A stretch of DNA of 64,000 nt, from positions 1,977,001 to 2,041,000 of the forward strand of contig JAWNZC010000469.1 in the NCBI GenBank assembly GCA_035771165.1, in the 5' to 3' direction. The notes below the pieces were generated by a model that saw only the letters and a list, made by a program, of their open reading frames with translations, was not told the origin of the DNA and made no database searches. This DNA comes from Paragorgia papillata (taxonomy: Eukaryota > Cnidaria > Anthozoa > Scleralcyonacea > Coralliidae). The number at the start of each line of letters is the position of its first letter. Positions within the stretch are counted from its first letter, which is position 1. Of this stretch, positions 43,861-56,354 are shown piece by piece. The translations under genes and the position numbers were made by a program.

Positions 43861-44183
43861 TTATATAAAATAGAGTGTTTTATTGATTTTTTCCGCCACT
43901 AATAAAAGTGATAATCTCACATGTGCGATTATTTATGATAATCGCACATGTGACGATTATCGCTGAATCAGCATTATAGTTTAATGCAATATTTGCAAGG
44001 CAATAGGACAATTGTTTTATATAATAAACAGAACAATACATGGATGCTTGGAAATATGAAATTTATTTCTCGTGTTGAACAGGATATGTCACTCGTTCGC
44101 TTCGCTCACTCGTGAGATATCCTGATCAACACTCGAAATAAATTTCATATTTCCGCACATCCATGTATTATTCTCTATTTACA
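43861..44183. mobile_element. Insertion with palindromic end in the orphan spacer
   Basis: Unit E has AAATCATATTACATCATGG at 52729-52747. Here about 320 bp separate the two halves. The right part (44036-44167) folds back: ACATGGATGCTTGGAAATAT pairs with ATATTTCCGCACATCCATGT, with an inner pair around ACAGGATATGTCAC. The left part has an ATAATCGCACATGTG inverted pair. Confidence 0.65.
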
Positions 44184-44196
44184 TCATGGTGACATA

Positions 44197-44379
44197 TAGA
44201 CCACTTTCATAATAGCAACTAATTTGAATATTCTTTTATGTGCGTCTTAATAAGCCTTTCTGGCCTCGTTTGTGAGTCTGCAATTCAAAAGAATCTTTGC
44301 TTCATAACGAGGCCAGAAAGGCTGATTAAGATGCACATAAAAGAATATTTAAACTGGTGGCCATTATGAAAGTGGTCTA
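44197..44379. mobile_element. 183-bp MITE, type 1, first copy
   Basis: TAGACCACTTTCATAATAGC and its inverted end (CCATTATGAAAGTGGTCTA) delimit exactly 183 bp. The inner arms share ATTCTTTTATGTGC. The equivalent site beside gene A (about 6288, GTAACACATGAAAAGT) is empty. The second copy is at 52755-52937. Confidence 0.85.
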
Positions 44380-44424
44380 TGAAAAGTATTTTACTGTTAT
44401 TATGTTTTGGATGGTCATCATCGT

Positions 44425-44835
44425 CATACCATCATCACAACCACTACCATCATCACAACCACTACCATCATCACAACCATCATCACAACCACTACCATCA
44501 TCACAACCACTACCATCATTATCACCACCATCACAACCACTACCATCATCACAACCACTACCATCATCACAACCACTACCATCATCACAACCACTACCAT
44601 CATCACCACCATCATCACCACTACCATCATCACCACCATCATCACCACTACCATCATCAATCATCACCACCACCCACCACTACTATTACCACCTCTACCA
44701 CCATACCACCTCTACCACCACCACCATTACCACAACCACTACTATTCCTACCACCACCATTATCACCACCACCACTATTCCTACCACCACCATTACCACC
44801 ACCACCACTATTCTCTCCATAACCACCAGTATCAT
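44425..44835. repeat. CCATCATCACAACCACTA microsatellite in spacer of unit E
   Basis: Same 18-bp unit as at 28968-29960, passing at about 44680 into CCACCACTACTATTACCACC-type triplets. Frames are artefacts. Confidence 0.95.
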
Positions 44836-45173
44836 TACCATCACCGTAATTTATTGACATACATTATTGGTATAACGAATCTCGTTATTAAATCAAAAAT
44901 TTAATATACAATTAAGAACTACCCTAAGCCAAAATTTAATTATTTACAAGAGTGACAATGCTTGCACAGTTCATGATTTAATATTCCTATAAGTAATTGT
45001 TGTTTTCTAATATTTTTACAGTAAATTACAAAAAAAATGCTAGATCACTAAGGAATTTTGTCAGTAATGTGGGTAAATGTTTTTCAAATTACTATATTGC
45101 TAATCATATTAAAAATTGTCATTCTGTATTTCTGAACTTCTACATTTTCTAATCTTGTCTTTACACTGCTAAA

Positions 45174-45356
45174 TAGACCTTATTCAAAAATGGCCGCCGA
45201 ATTAAAATTCTTTTATATACATATAAATTATCCCTTACGAACTCGTTTTCATGTGTGAAATTCAAAAGAATTTTTACTTTAAAACGAGGTCATAAGGGCT
45301 AATTTATATGCACATAAAAGAATTCTAATTCGGCGGCCATTTTTGAATAAGGTCTA
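45174..45356. mobile_element. 183-bp MITE, type 2, first copy
   Basis: TAGACCTTATTCAAAAATGG and its inverse (CCATTTTTGAATAAGGTCTA) delimit 183 bp. The length and the inner ATTCTTTTATAT and AACGAGGTC motifs show it belongs to the same family as the 44197 element. The empty site is at 7365-7385. The second copy is at 54141-54323. Confidence 0.85.
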
Positions 45357-47844
45357 TAACTAAGTATTTTTAGCTAGTAACAGCTGATATTTTACTTTAA
45401 AGATTAATTAACTAACACAACAAAATCTACCTAACTTCTGAAGTTGAAAGAAACATAAACGTGTTTAAAAATAAGCCGTTAAAATATTGTTTTTCAACTT
45501 CGTAAAAACATATAACAAACTGCGAGAAATGCCTCTTAACAGACTTCAGTTAAAGTCAAATAATTTTCCAAAAGGCTTCTGGAGGAATCGCGTTTTCCGT
45601 TCCCGATATTTTTCAATTGAAGCTCTCCTTTTGAAATTTCTCTTTTGAAATTTGAAATTTAGAGACCTAAGAGCTTTAGTTTGTGATGTTTTCTGTGTGC
45701 GGTTGCATTGTTTTAAATTTTTGTTAAACTTTCTTTTTCTTTTTTTTCTTTTTCTTTACTCTGTAAGAGTTAGAACTGGGATTATATAGAGTAAGGGTTA
45801 TAAGACAACGTTTTAGGGTTGGTTGGGATAGGATTTTGTTCAACGACATGACCTAGGTTCTTTATAAGCGTAAACAATTGAGTGCTGCGTACGTAGTGTT
45901 TTGGATAATAGTAAAGTGAAAAGGTAGCAAACTGCCGAGATTTCAGAAACGAAATACTGACGTTTCGAGCGCAGCCCTGCATCAGAGTTTACTTAAGAAA
46001 ACTGATAAAGGGTACCACTCGAACTGACATCAGTTATTCGTTACTGTCATAAAAGGCTCTGCTCGAAACATCAGTTTTCCGTTTTTAAAATCTCGTCAGC
46101 TTGCCATCTTTTCGTTTTATTAATCCTGTTTTCCAGTCATCGCAGAAACTGGCTTGCAGCTCGCAGCGAGTACTTGCATCTAATTAAAAAGAAGTCAGAG
46201 TGAAAAACAAGCACTGTGAGTTAGTTTGAATTAGATGTAAGTACTCGCATTGAGCTGCGAATCAGTTTCTGCCATGACTGGAAAAGAGGCTTTATAGGTT
46301 CTGCTTAGTCTGCTTCGCAGAGATCTCTTCGGCTCCAACACAAGGAATAGCAAGTTTAGAATATACAGGGCCTTATAGGCAATGTAGAAAACTAGAAATA
46401 CAAATCGAAAATGTTTAAAAGGTTGGTGTACTGCTGACTTGAAATACTCACTAAGGAGGACTAACGTTTTTAGCGTAGGTCCTTCGTCAAAAAGAAATTT
46501 GTACTGAAATAAAAGTAAAAACAATATTCTTTTAAATTTCACTACACTATTTCTTTCTCTCCATCCCCCGCCCCCCTCTCTCTCTCTCTGATGAAGGATC
46601 TTCGCTCAAAACGGTCAGACCTGCTTCGTGAGTATTTCAGCTGTACACCAACTTTTTAAAATAATCCCCCGACTGTTTGAACAAGTAGACATGAAAATGT
46701 TGGCAATGTCGTCTATCTTGAAAATGCGTTGAATTTTATCATTTTACCATCTTGAATGATGACGTGAAATGGCTGCAAGCGAAGAGCAGCATGACTACTA
46801 GACGTGATTGTTGAAAAAGATTATATTTCGATGGCTTCAGACTGACTTTTTCTCATAATAAGAAGCATAATGACCTTTTGATTTAAAACTGATCTAAGAT
46901 TAGAGAATTAGGATTAGAGGGTTAGGATTAGTATTGTCACAATGTCACTGTGAGGTCAGTAAACCAATTTCTTGCCTGGTTGTTTTCGTGTATTATTCAA
47001 CTCTTTTTCGTCGGTGGATATTCCCAGTGAGGAGTAAAATCGTCTGGCGTTAGCCCAGAGTAAAATACGTAAGACTTGAGAGTCGAATGCCGCTTAGAAA
47101 TGGTTAAGAGAAAGGTGTGAAAGTTAACTTTCTTCCTCTAAAACGTTTTCCAGTGTAGATTTGTGCTTCCTTCTAGTTCCTTGCATAGCTGTAGTGTCAG
47201 TGCTGATAATTGAAAAGTTTTGGGGTTTTTTAACATTTGCAGCGTGTCTGTATCTGCCATCCGGAGAAAAATTAGATTTACTGTAAAAAGTAGAAACTTA
47301 ATCCAAATTAGAATTTCAGAACTTACTAGCACAAATATTTCTTCGCTCCTGAGAACTTTGAACTAATACTTTTCAATACTAAAGAGTAACACCAGGGCTG
47401 AGGAAAGAACTAAAGAATAAAACACAAATCTACACCGCAAAATGTTTTAGAAAGGAAAGATGTAATTTTTTATAGCTTTTTCCTATCGAGTCGCGTCAAA
47501 TTTCGATGTTCCAGACTTTTAGTTTTAGATAAATTTAAAAAAAACAACAACAACATTAAAACAATCAGATCTAGCAGTCATTGACAGTCATGCTACTATT
47601 TAGTTTGACGTAATTTGACGTCATTATTCAAGATGGCGCCACTCGTGGTGAAATTAGCTGATACTCGCACATAATCTTTTTGAAAAGTAAATTATTTTTA
47701 AATTTCTTGCAAGGCATTTTCAAAATAGACGAAGGCGTTGACAACATTTTGATGCCAACTTGTTCAAATAGTCGGAGATGCCTTTTTGATATTTTCCATT
47801 GGATTTTGATATGAGCGTGCGTAATGTGTTATCAGCGGTATTAC

Positions 47845-50800
47845 TCAGTAAAATACTTCTATTTCAGTTGGAGTAAAGTTGTGACTTCCAGCCAGAAGAG
47901 ATTTGGTTTGTGCAGAGCCATGTTGGTATCCTGGGGGTAATTGATATGAGGAGCCAAGGTTGGAGTTTGATCCTTGATTGTGATTGGAGTTATCACTGAT
48001 GTGGAAATCAAAACCTCCACTAAAGAGACTTCCACCAAAGGTTGGTCCGTAGTTAGGATAGCAGTAGATTGCATGTTTCTTGTTTTGAACGTCGCATTTG
48101 AATGCAGGTATGTCGTCTTTATTTTTTAACGAAAACAAAAACGAGGAGTTGGACTCTTTCCAACCTTGACCTGAAATAAAATGTAAAACATTTACTCCAT
48201 GTGTTCATCATATTTTCCTTTACTTCATCATTGACTTTAAAAAATATTTTAAACCAAAACAAAGAAAATTTTTAAAACAGTTCTGTCATTGAATTCTCTT
48301 GAATGTACAGTTTTAGCAGAACATTATAATTTTCTACATGTTTGATATAAAATACAGAAATATAGAAAAAAAATTCAACTTCTAAAAACTAAAGTAAGGT
48401 TTCATTTGTTTAAAGTGTATATTTACTACTAAATATACTAATATGCTGTAATTACAATTAAATATACTATTATAATTATTTCTTTCACTACTCTAAATTA
48501 TTTTATTGTTATAGTCAAAATGGAAATACCTTCCCACTTCTTCTTCTGTAGTTTGTTGTGTATTACTGTATTTCTGTAGCCACTACCGAAGCATGAGAAA
48601 TATTTTTGTTGAAAACTGTACATATAAATAGTATAATTTAGCTTTAAATGGCATTTATTGATAATACAATGGATATTTATCCCAAATTGATACCAAGAGA
48701 CGAATATACATCAAGAATTGGTGACTTTTATCACTAGACTTTCCTCATGCTTCAGTAGCAGCTACAGAAATACAGTAATACACAACCAACTATAGAAGTG
48801 GAAGTGGGAAGGTATTTTCATTTTGACTGCAAATTTAATATTTTTTCTAAATTATCATGTGTGGTTGTGATTAAAACTTGAATACTAAACTATCAGGAAG
48901 TCACTGCATTTTTCATTTTTACAAAAATATCAATATTTTGCCCTATAATAGAAAATACTTTTTATGACTTTTTGAATCTTGTGCTGCAACATATGCTGTT
49001 AACCCATTGCTGCCTTGGATGTCTGAGGGTTCTCCTTTTGATGAGTAAAATCATCTGGTATTAGCCAGAGTGAAACAATAAAGGTGTCATTTTGGCTGGC
49101 TCAGGTATCCATTAGGTTTGATGTAAAAAGGAAATTGGATGTATTTTATCTGCCAACAGACTATAAACATCTTTCATTTTTGAAAATGTAGAATACTTAA
49201 CATCAGACACCTCCACAGAGATAAAATCTTAATCCAGGATAGCCTGGGTAGCTTGTGTATTAAGGCTTGGGTGCTTGGCATGCTTTTACCCATGCAGCAG
49301 TCCTACAGATGGACACTTTTAAAAATGTTTGGACAGTGACTTTTAGCATGAACAACCTCAGCAAAATATCTTCAAACAACAACAACAACAACAACAACAA
49401 AGGTTTTTCCCTTTCTGATGTTTCTTGATTTCTGTCAGCTGTTGTTTTTTACTTGGGCTACCTGTGGTAGAACGAGTCTAGGTTTCGGCTCCGTTTGTTT
49501 TTATTTTTTTTCACCACACAAAATTGCAAAATTGTGCAATACCTCCCATATATGGAGCCAAGTGTGTATTATATGCTGATGGTACCAAAATCTGTGGAGA
49601 AATTACAGCGACTGACATTCACATACAGGCTACAGTACCAGCAGTGCTGCAGAGTCGAAGAGCCTTCCCAACATGCACTAAAGCAAACATGCACATGGAA
49701 TCAGGATTCATGTTGTATGAAGATTGCATAGACGTAGGGTGTGGGTATATTTTACTAGTCACCTATTGCATATTTGCTAGTGCACCTGGCCTACACACGT
49801 GAAGTTTGGGCACCTCAGACAAATGAATTTTAGTCCCCGCATGTGGGAGAGAGAAGTCCCCTAGGCTTCAGGATCACCTAAATTCTAGACACTTTGACAA
49901 TTCAGGATAATCCTGTTCACCAATGTGAAGTATGCACCACATTCAGCCTTCGATCTGATCTTCCCCGGCCCACTCCCACCTCTTAGCTCATGCGTTATAG
50001 AGACCTCCACATTTTTCCAGTAGCTCGAGTGAACACCTGACCCAGGTGTCTTGTTTAACTATTGTACAAGTTTTGTTACTTATTTTTGGCAACACATGCC
50101 GATATGATGATTGGTTCTTACAACTACGTCTGCCAAAAAATTTTCATGGCCTTGTGCACCAAATTTAAATGGTCAGTTTTAAATGGTCATTTTGATGGTC
50201 AGTTTTGAAACCCTGGCTACATACAAAAGCCTGATGCTTGGGTGCAGCTGTGCTGACTAATTCCATATGATAAAGATTTTCTATGACAGACTATGTATGT
50301 GTTTTATAGTATGGAAACATTTTTGAACAATTTTGAAGTTAAGAATATACCTGCCCAGTTCTGGTCTGTATATCCACCACAAATATAATCTCCGACTTTC
50401 ACTAAAGTCACTGTACGTCCCTTATTGTCACAACATCTGTGAAAATCTTGTGCACTCCATCCATCTCTGCCAGCTCGATAGCAAAGACGCCATTGAAATT
50501 GATCACCCAACCACTTTTCCATTTGTTTGCCATATTCAAAATGACCATTCAAAATAATTGAGGTATTACATAATTCACAAGGAACCGCTGCAGGACGACA
50601 TGTAGATAAGAAAGAAAATTACATATGATTAACCCATTCCTCATTCCTGCCTGAGCTGGCCAATTTCAGTGCTAAAGGGCGGTACCCTGTTTAGTGACGT
50701 CATAAACTCTTCATCGAAAACGTCGCGTTAAAAAATGTCGCGTAAAAAATGTCACTTTATACTATGGACTCTGCGTGAGCGAGCGATGAACCAGCGAACC

Positions 50801-52216
50801 CGCAGACGCAATCTCCGAGGCGAAGCGTTAATAAACAAAGCGTTAATAATTAGCCTTGCGTGCAGACTCTACTGTTTATATTCAATGATGTAGTTTGGAC
50901 GCAGCTATATATACTAGGCTAGGAGCGCAGCTAACACCTAGAGAAATACCTCAGACCTTGTGAAGGTTTTATCTGGGGTTGAATCAACTACCACATCTAC
51001 CTTTAGTTAATTTTTCTTTCCTTTTAGTTTTATAATCTTACCAACTTTTCCCCGAACCAGTTTATCCAAGAACGTCGTAACATCATTGTCGTTGATTGGG
51101 GCGCTTTGATACTCAATGTTGCCATCATGAACAGGTTTCATATTCCGTGGTCGCTCTTGTTTTATTCTTTCTATATTCTCTTCAATCATCTTTTGCGACG
51201 AAAGGATTTCTTCATCGTTGCCTTTCTCAAGAAGGTTCTTGGCTAGATTGAAAGAACCTTTTACTTTATCCACGTGACGTTTCACTTCGGTTTCTTGTTC
51301 CACAAGTGGTTCGTGAGTTTCTTTGTATTTCTTCTCCACTTCATTCATCATTAGTTTCGCTTTCTCTTCTAGCTTTTGGGTAAAGATTTTTAAAACTTCT
51401 TCCTTCTGCCGAGTGATGTCTTTCTTGTTTGGCATTTGATATCAACTCTATAATGTGTCGTTGCCTTCCTTCAGACTTTCTTCTAAGATTGTACATCGCG
51501 ATGCTAATACTTCTCTTTGCTTCTCAGCTACGTCTACTAGTGGCAAACATAAATGATCTGGACGGACATGTTGAACCTCCATGCAATATCTGCAGACGAG
51601 TTCTTTACATGTATCGCAATAGAACTTAAGGGTCTTGTTCTCATGTTTCTTGCAGTGAAGTTTTGCTCTGATTTTGGCTTGGTTCTCAGGTTGACTCAAC
51701 TCGTTTATTGATAGCACGGCGTGTTTCTTCTTGCTTTGTCTGTACCAAGTTTCATGAGCTTCGAAACATTTTTCACACATGTGTGAAAAGAGCCAGCCGT
51801 TGGTCGATGTACAACTTGTGAGGTGTTCATGCATGAACACCTCACAAGTTGTACATCGACCAACGGCTGGCTGTTGGCAACGAGAACATTTAGAAACCTA
51901 TGCTCGTCGTTGAATCGCCATGACGTCTAACATATTTCGGATAAAATGACTGCTCGCCATTCCTGCTACTTCATCTTTTGGTTTCAGATTAAATTCTGAC
52001 CGACATGTCGGACAGTTGAATACTTCAATCTCTTTACCAGCTGCTTCCTCACGATGGCGTTTTACAAACTTCTCTAAACAGATTTTGCAAAACGAGTGAA
52101 TGCAAGGCAATGTTCGAGGTTCGTTTAATTAAAGTTTCTAAGCAAATGGAACATGTGAGTAAGGATTCTAGTTAACGTTCATCAACTGGAACGGCGTCGG
52201 TTGGAGAAGTAGCCAT
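47845..52216 (-). pseudogene. TRIM-TLDc pseudogene E
   Basis: Expected exons are 52216 to about 51053, 50602-50351 and 48170-47845. Exon 3 is open (FTPTEIEVFY end). Exon 1 is broken in several ways. A 4-bp insertion near 52130 shifts the RING frame. A lysine codon has become TAG just after IQRRA (51898). An 82-bp perfect palindrome at 51791-51872 replaces part of B-box 1. A 29-bp deletion plus 2-bp insertion near 51430-51450 brings in stop codons. In exon 2, one deleted base changes the acceptor from CTAG to CTAC (about 50603). A cryptic CAG 15 bases inside would keep frame. B-box 2 is the F type (CKELVCRYCMEVQHVRPDH). Not functional as a full protein. Confidence 0.85.
51791..51872. repeat. 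82-bp perfect palindrome inside exon 1 of pseudogene E
   Basis: AGCCAGCCGTTGGTCGATGT to GGTGTTCATG (51791-51831) is followed with no spacer by its exact 41-bp reverse complement (51832-51872). The right arm is the ancestral B-box 1 coding sequence and the left arm an inverted duplicate. Just beside it, TTTTCACACATGTGTGAAAA forms a second short palindrome. Confidence 0.95.
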
Positions 52217-52740
52217 TGTAGACAACGTTTTCTTCAAAAAGTGTAGTAGTTTCTTGTAAACTTAATCAGCAAACGAAACTGGAAATCGTTTAACTCACTT
52301 CAGGTCTTGGAAATCTTTCTTTCGGTTTCACAATAGTCAATTCTCAGTAAATGGTAATATGATTCCTTATTTCACGGTAAACTATGTAATATCCTGCTGT
52401 GATTGGTATTCCGGTGTATATTTCCATATTCTTATATAGCCTAATATTATTTCATTGGAGGAATTCGCCCTGGCCTGCACCACATGCATACCAGTACATG
52501 CGTATTAAACAGTACCTAGCAACGCGATTAGGTACAAAAGCTTTCTTTTTATCTTAATTTAACGTGTAAAGCAAGGCGATATAACACAAGCGGTTTTATT
52601 TACATGTGCGATTACATTTAAAGATGCATTCAACGATGTGATTTATTCCTGCATTTCATTATGTTAAACACCGCAATATAACTGGTCTCACAATACCTGG
52701 GGGTATTAAACGAACGAACAAACGAATTAAATCATATTAC
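52217..52740 (-). promoter_or_regulatory. Upstream region of pseudogene E
   Basis: Full-length copy of the family upstream region with CCTAGCAAC at 52515-52523, the CCAAT-type ATTGG, and the ATGTGCGATTACA segment. It is intact although the gene is dead, so it could still start transcripts. Confidence 0.45.
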
Positions 52741-52754
52741 ATCATGGTGACATA

Positions 52755-52937
52755 TAGACCACTTTCATAATAGCGACTAATTTGAATATTCTTTTATGTG
52801 CATCTTAATAAGCCTTTCTGTCCTCGTTTGTGAGTCTGCAATTCAAAAGAATCTTTGCTTCATAACGAGGCCAGAAAGGCTCATTAAGATGCACATAAAA
52901 GAATATTTAAACTGGTGGCCATTATGAAAGTGGTCTA
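52755..52937. mobile_element. 183-bp MITE, type 1, second copy
   Basis: Nearly identical to 44197-44379 and at the same place relative to the upstream region and microsatellite, so it was copied with the spacer and is not an independent insertion. Confidence 0.85.
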
Positions 52938-52974
52938 TGAAAAGTATTTTACTGTTATTATGTTTTGGATGTTC

Positions 52975-53810
52975 ATCATCGTCATACCATCATCACAACC
53001 ACTACCACCATCATCATCACCACTACCATCATCACCACTACCATCATCACCACTACCATCATCACCACCACTACCATCATCACCACTACCATCATCACAA
53101 CCACTACCATCATCACCACTACCATCATCACAACCACTACCATCATCACAACCACTACCATCATCACCACTACCATCATCATCACCACTACCATCATCAC
53201 AACCACTACCATCATCACAACCACTACCATCATCACAACCACTACCATCATCACAACCACTACCATCATCACAACCACTACCATCATCACAGCCACTACC
53301 ATCACAACCACTACCACCATCACAACCACTACCATCATCACAGCCACTACCAACATCACAACCACTGCCATCATCACAACCACTAACACCATCACAGCCA
53401 CTACCAACATCACAACCACTGCCATCATCACAACCACTAACACCATCACAGCCACTACCATCATCACCACTAGCATCATCACTACTACCATCATCACAAC
53501 CACTACCAGCATCATCACCACTACCATCACAACCAATACCATCATCATTATCACCACCATCATCACCACTACCATCATTATCACCACCATCATCAATCAT
53601 CACCACCACCCACCACTACTATTACCACCTCTACCACCATACCACCTCTACCACCATACCACCTCTACCACCACCACCATTACCACAACCACCACTATTC
53701 CTACCACCACCATTACCACCACCATTAGCACAACCACCACTATTCCTACCACCACCATTACCACCACCACCACTATTCTCTCCATAACCACCACTACCAT
53801 TACCATCACC
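52975..53810. repeat. CCATCATCACAACCACTA microsatellite in spacer of unit F
   Basis: About 0.8 kb of the 18-bp unit with more ATC triplet variants, and a CAGCCACTACCAACATCACA variant block around 53340-53460 that occurs twice. Ends in CCATAACCACCACTACCATT as in the other spacers. Confidence 0.95.
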
Positions 53811-54140
53811 GTAATTTATTGACATTTATTGGTATACCGAATCTTGTTATTAAATCAAAAACTCTATTTAATATACAATTAAGAACTACCCTAAGCCAAA
53901 ATTTAATTATTTACAAGAGTGACAATGCTTGCACAGTTCATGATTTAATATTCCTATAAGTAATTGTTGTTTTCTAATATTTTTACAGTAAATTACAAAA
54001 AAAATGCTAGATCACTAAGGAATTTTGTCAGTAATGTGAGTAAATGTTTTTCAAATTACTATATTGCTAATCATATTAAAAATTATCATTCTGTATTCCT
54101 GAACTTCTACATTTTCTAATGTTGTCTTTACACTGCTAAA

Positions 54141-54323
54141 TAGACCTTATTCAAAAATGGCCGCCGAATTAAAATTCTTTTATATACATATAAATTAGCC
54201 CTTACGAACTTGTTTTCATGTGTGAAATTCAAAATAATTTTTACTTTAAAACGAGGTCATAAGGGCTAATTTATATGCACATAAAAGAATTCTAATTCGG
54301 CGGCCATTTTTGAATAAGGTCTA
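54141..54323. mobile_element. 183-bp MITE, type 2, second copy
   Basis: Nearly identical to 45174-45356, with the same flanks CTGCTAAA and TAACTAAGTA. Confidence 0.85.
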
Positions 54324-56354
54324 TAACTAAGTATTTTTAGCTAGTAACAGTTGATATTTTACTTTAAAGATTAATTAACTAACACAACAAAATCTACCTA
54401 ACTTCTGAAGTTGAAAGAAACATAAACGTGTTTAAAAATAAGCCGTTAAAATGTTGTTTTTCAACTTCGTAAAAACATATAACAAACTGCGAGAAATGCC
54501 TCTTAACAGACTTCAGTTAAAATCAAATAATTTTCCAAAAGGCTTCTGGAGGAATCGCGTTTTCCGTTCGCGATATTTTTCAATTGGTGCTCTCCTTTTG
54601 AAATTTCTAGATCGGCTCCTAAGAGCTTTAGTTTGTGATGTTTTCTGTGTGCTGTTGCACTGTTTTAAATTTTTGTTAAACTTTCTTTTTCTTTTTTTTC
54701 TTTTTCTTTACTCTGTAAGAGTTAGAACTGGGATTATATAGAGTAAGGGTTATAAGACAACGTTTTAGGGTTGGTTGGGATAGGATTTGTTCAACGACAT
54801 GACCTATATAGGTTCTTTATAAGCGTAAACAATTGAGTGCTGCGTACGTAGTGTTTTGGATAATAGTAAAGTGAAAAGGTAGCAAACTGCCGAGATTTCA
54901 GAAACGAAATACTGACGTTTCGAGCGCAGCCCTGGATCAGAGTTTACTTAAGAAAACTGATAAAGGGTACCACTCGAACTGACATCAGTTATTCGTTACT
55001 GTCATAAAAGTCTCTGCTCGAAACATCAGTTTTTCGTTTTTAAAATCTCGTCAGCTTGCCATCTTTTCGTTTTATTAAGCCTGTTTTCCAGTCATCGCAG
55101 AAACTGGCTTGCAGCTCGCAGCGAGTACTTGCATCTAATTAAAAAGAAGTCAGAATGAAAAACAAGCACTGTGAGTTAGTATTAATTAGATGTAAGTACT
55201 CGCATTGAGCTGCGAGTCAGTTTCTGCCATGACTGGGAAAGAGGCTTTATAGGTTCTGCTTAGTCTGCTTCGCAGAGATCTCTTCGGCTCCAACACAAGG
55301 AATAGCAAGTTTAGAATATAGAGGGCCTTATAGGCGATGTAGAAAACTCGAAATACAAATCGAAAATGTTTAAAAGGTTGGTGTACTGCTGAATTGAAAT
55401 ACTCATTAAAGAGGACTAACGTTTTTAGCGTAGGTCCTTCGTCAAAAAGAAATTTGTACTGAAATAAACGTATATAGAATATTCTTTTAAATTTCACTGC
55501 ACTATTTCTTTCTCTCCATCCCTCCCCCCCCCCCCCCCCCCCCCTCCCTCTCTCTCTCTCTGTTGAAGGATTTTCGCTCAAAACGGTTAGACCTGCTTCG
55601 TGAGTATATTTCAGCTGTACACCAACTTTTTTAAAGAATCCCCCGACTGTTTGAACAAGTAGACATCAAAATGTTGGCAATGTCGTCTATCTTAAAAATG
55701 CGTTGAATTTTATCATTTTACCATCTTGAATGATGACGTGAAATGGCTGCAAGCGAAGAGCAGCATGACTACTAGGCGTGATTGTTGAAAAAGATTATAT
55801 TTCGATGGCTTCAGACTGACTTTTTCTCATAATAAGAAGCATAATGACCTTTTGATTTAAAACTGATCTAAGATTAGAGAATTAGGATTAGAGGGTTAGG
55901 ATTAGTATTGTCACAATGTCACTGTGAGGTCAATAAACCAATTTCTTGCCTGGTTGTTTTCGTGTTTTATTCAACTCTTTTTCGTCGGTGGATATTCCGA
56001 GTGAGGAGTAAAATCGTCTGGCGTTAGCGCAGAGTAAAATACGTAAGACTTGAGAGTCGAATGCCGCTTAGAAATGGTTAAGAGAAATATGTGAAAGTTA
56101 ACTTTTTTCCCTCTAAAACGTTTTCCTACTTCATTATTCAAGATGGCGCCACTCGTGGTGAAATTAGCTTATACTCGCACAGAATCTTTTTGAAAAGTAA
56201 ATTATTTTTAAATTTCTTGCAAGGCATTTTCAAAATAGACGAAGACGTTGACAACATTTTGATGCCAACTTGTTCAAATAGTCGGAGATGCCTTTTTGAC
56301 ATTTTCGATTGGATTTTGATATGAGCGTGCGTAATGTGTTATCAGCGGTATTAC

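Larger units (their letters stand above)
45357..52752 (-). repeat. Duplicated TRIM-TLDc unit E
   Basis: Collinear with D and F over 3' flank, exon 3, intron 2, exon 2, intron 1, exon 1 and upstream region, ending at CATCATGGTGACATA before the type 1 MITE. A part of intron 2 (49560-49860) differs from units A and B. Confidence 0.85.
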
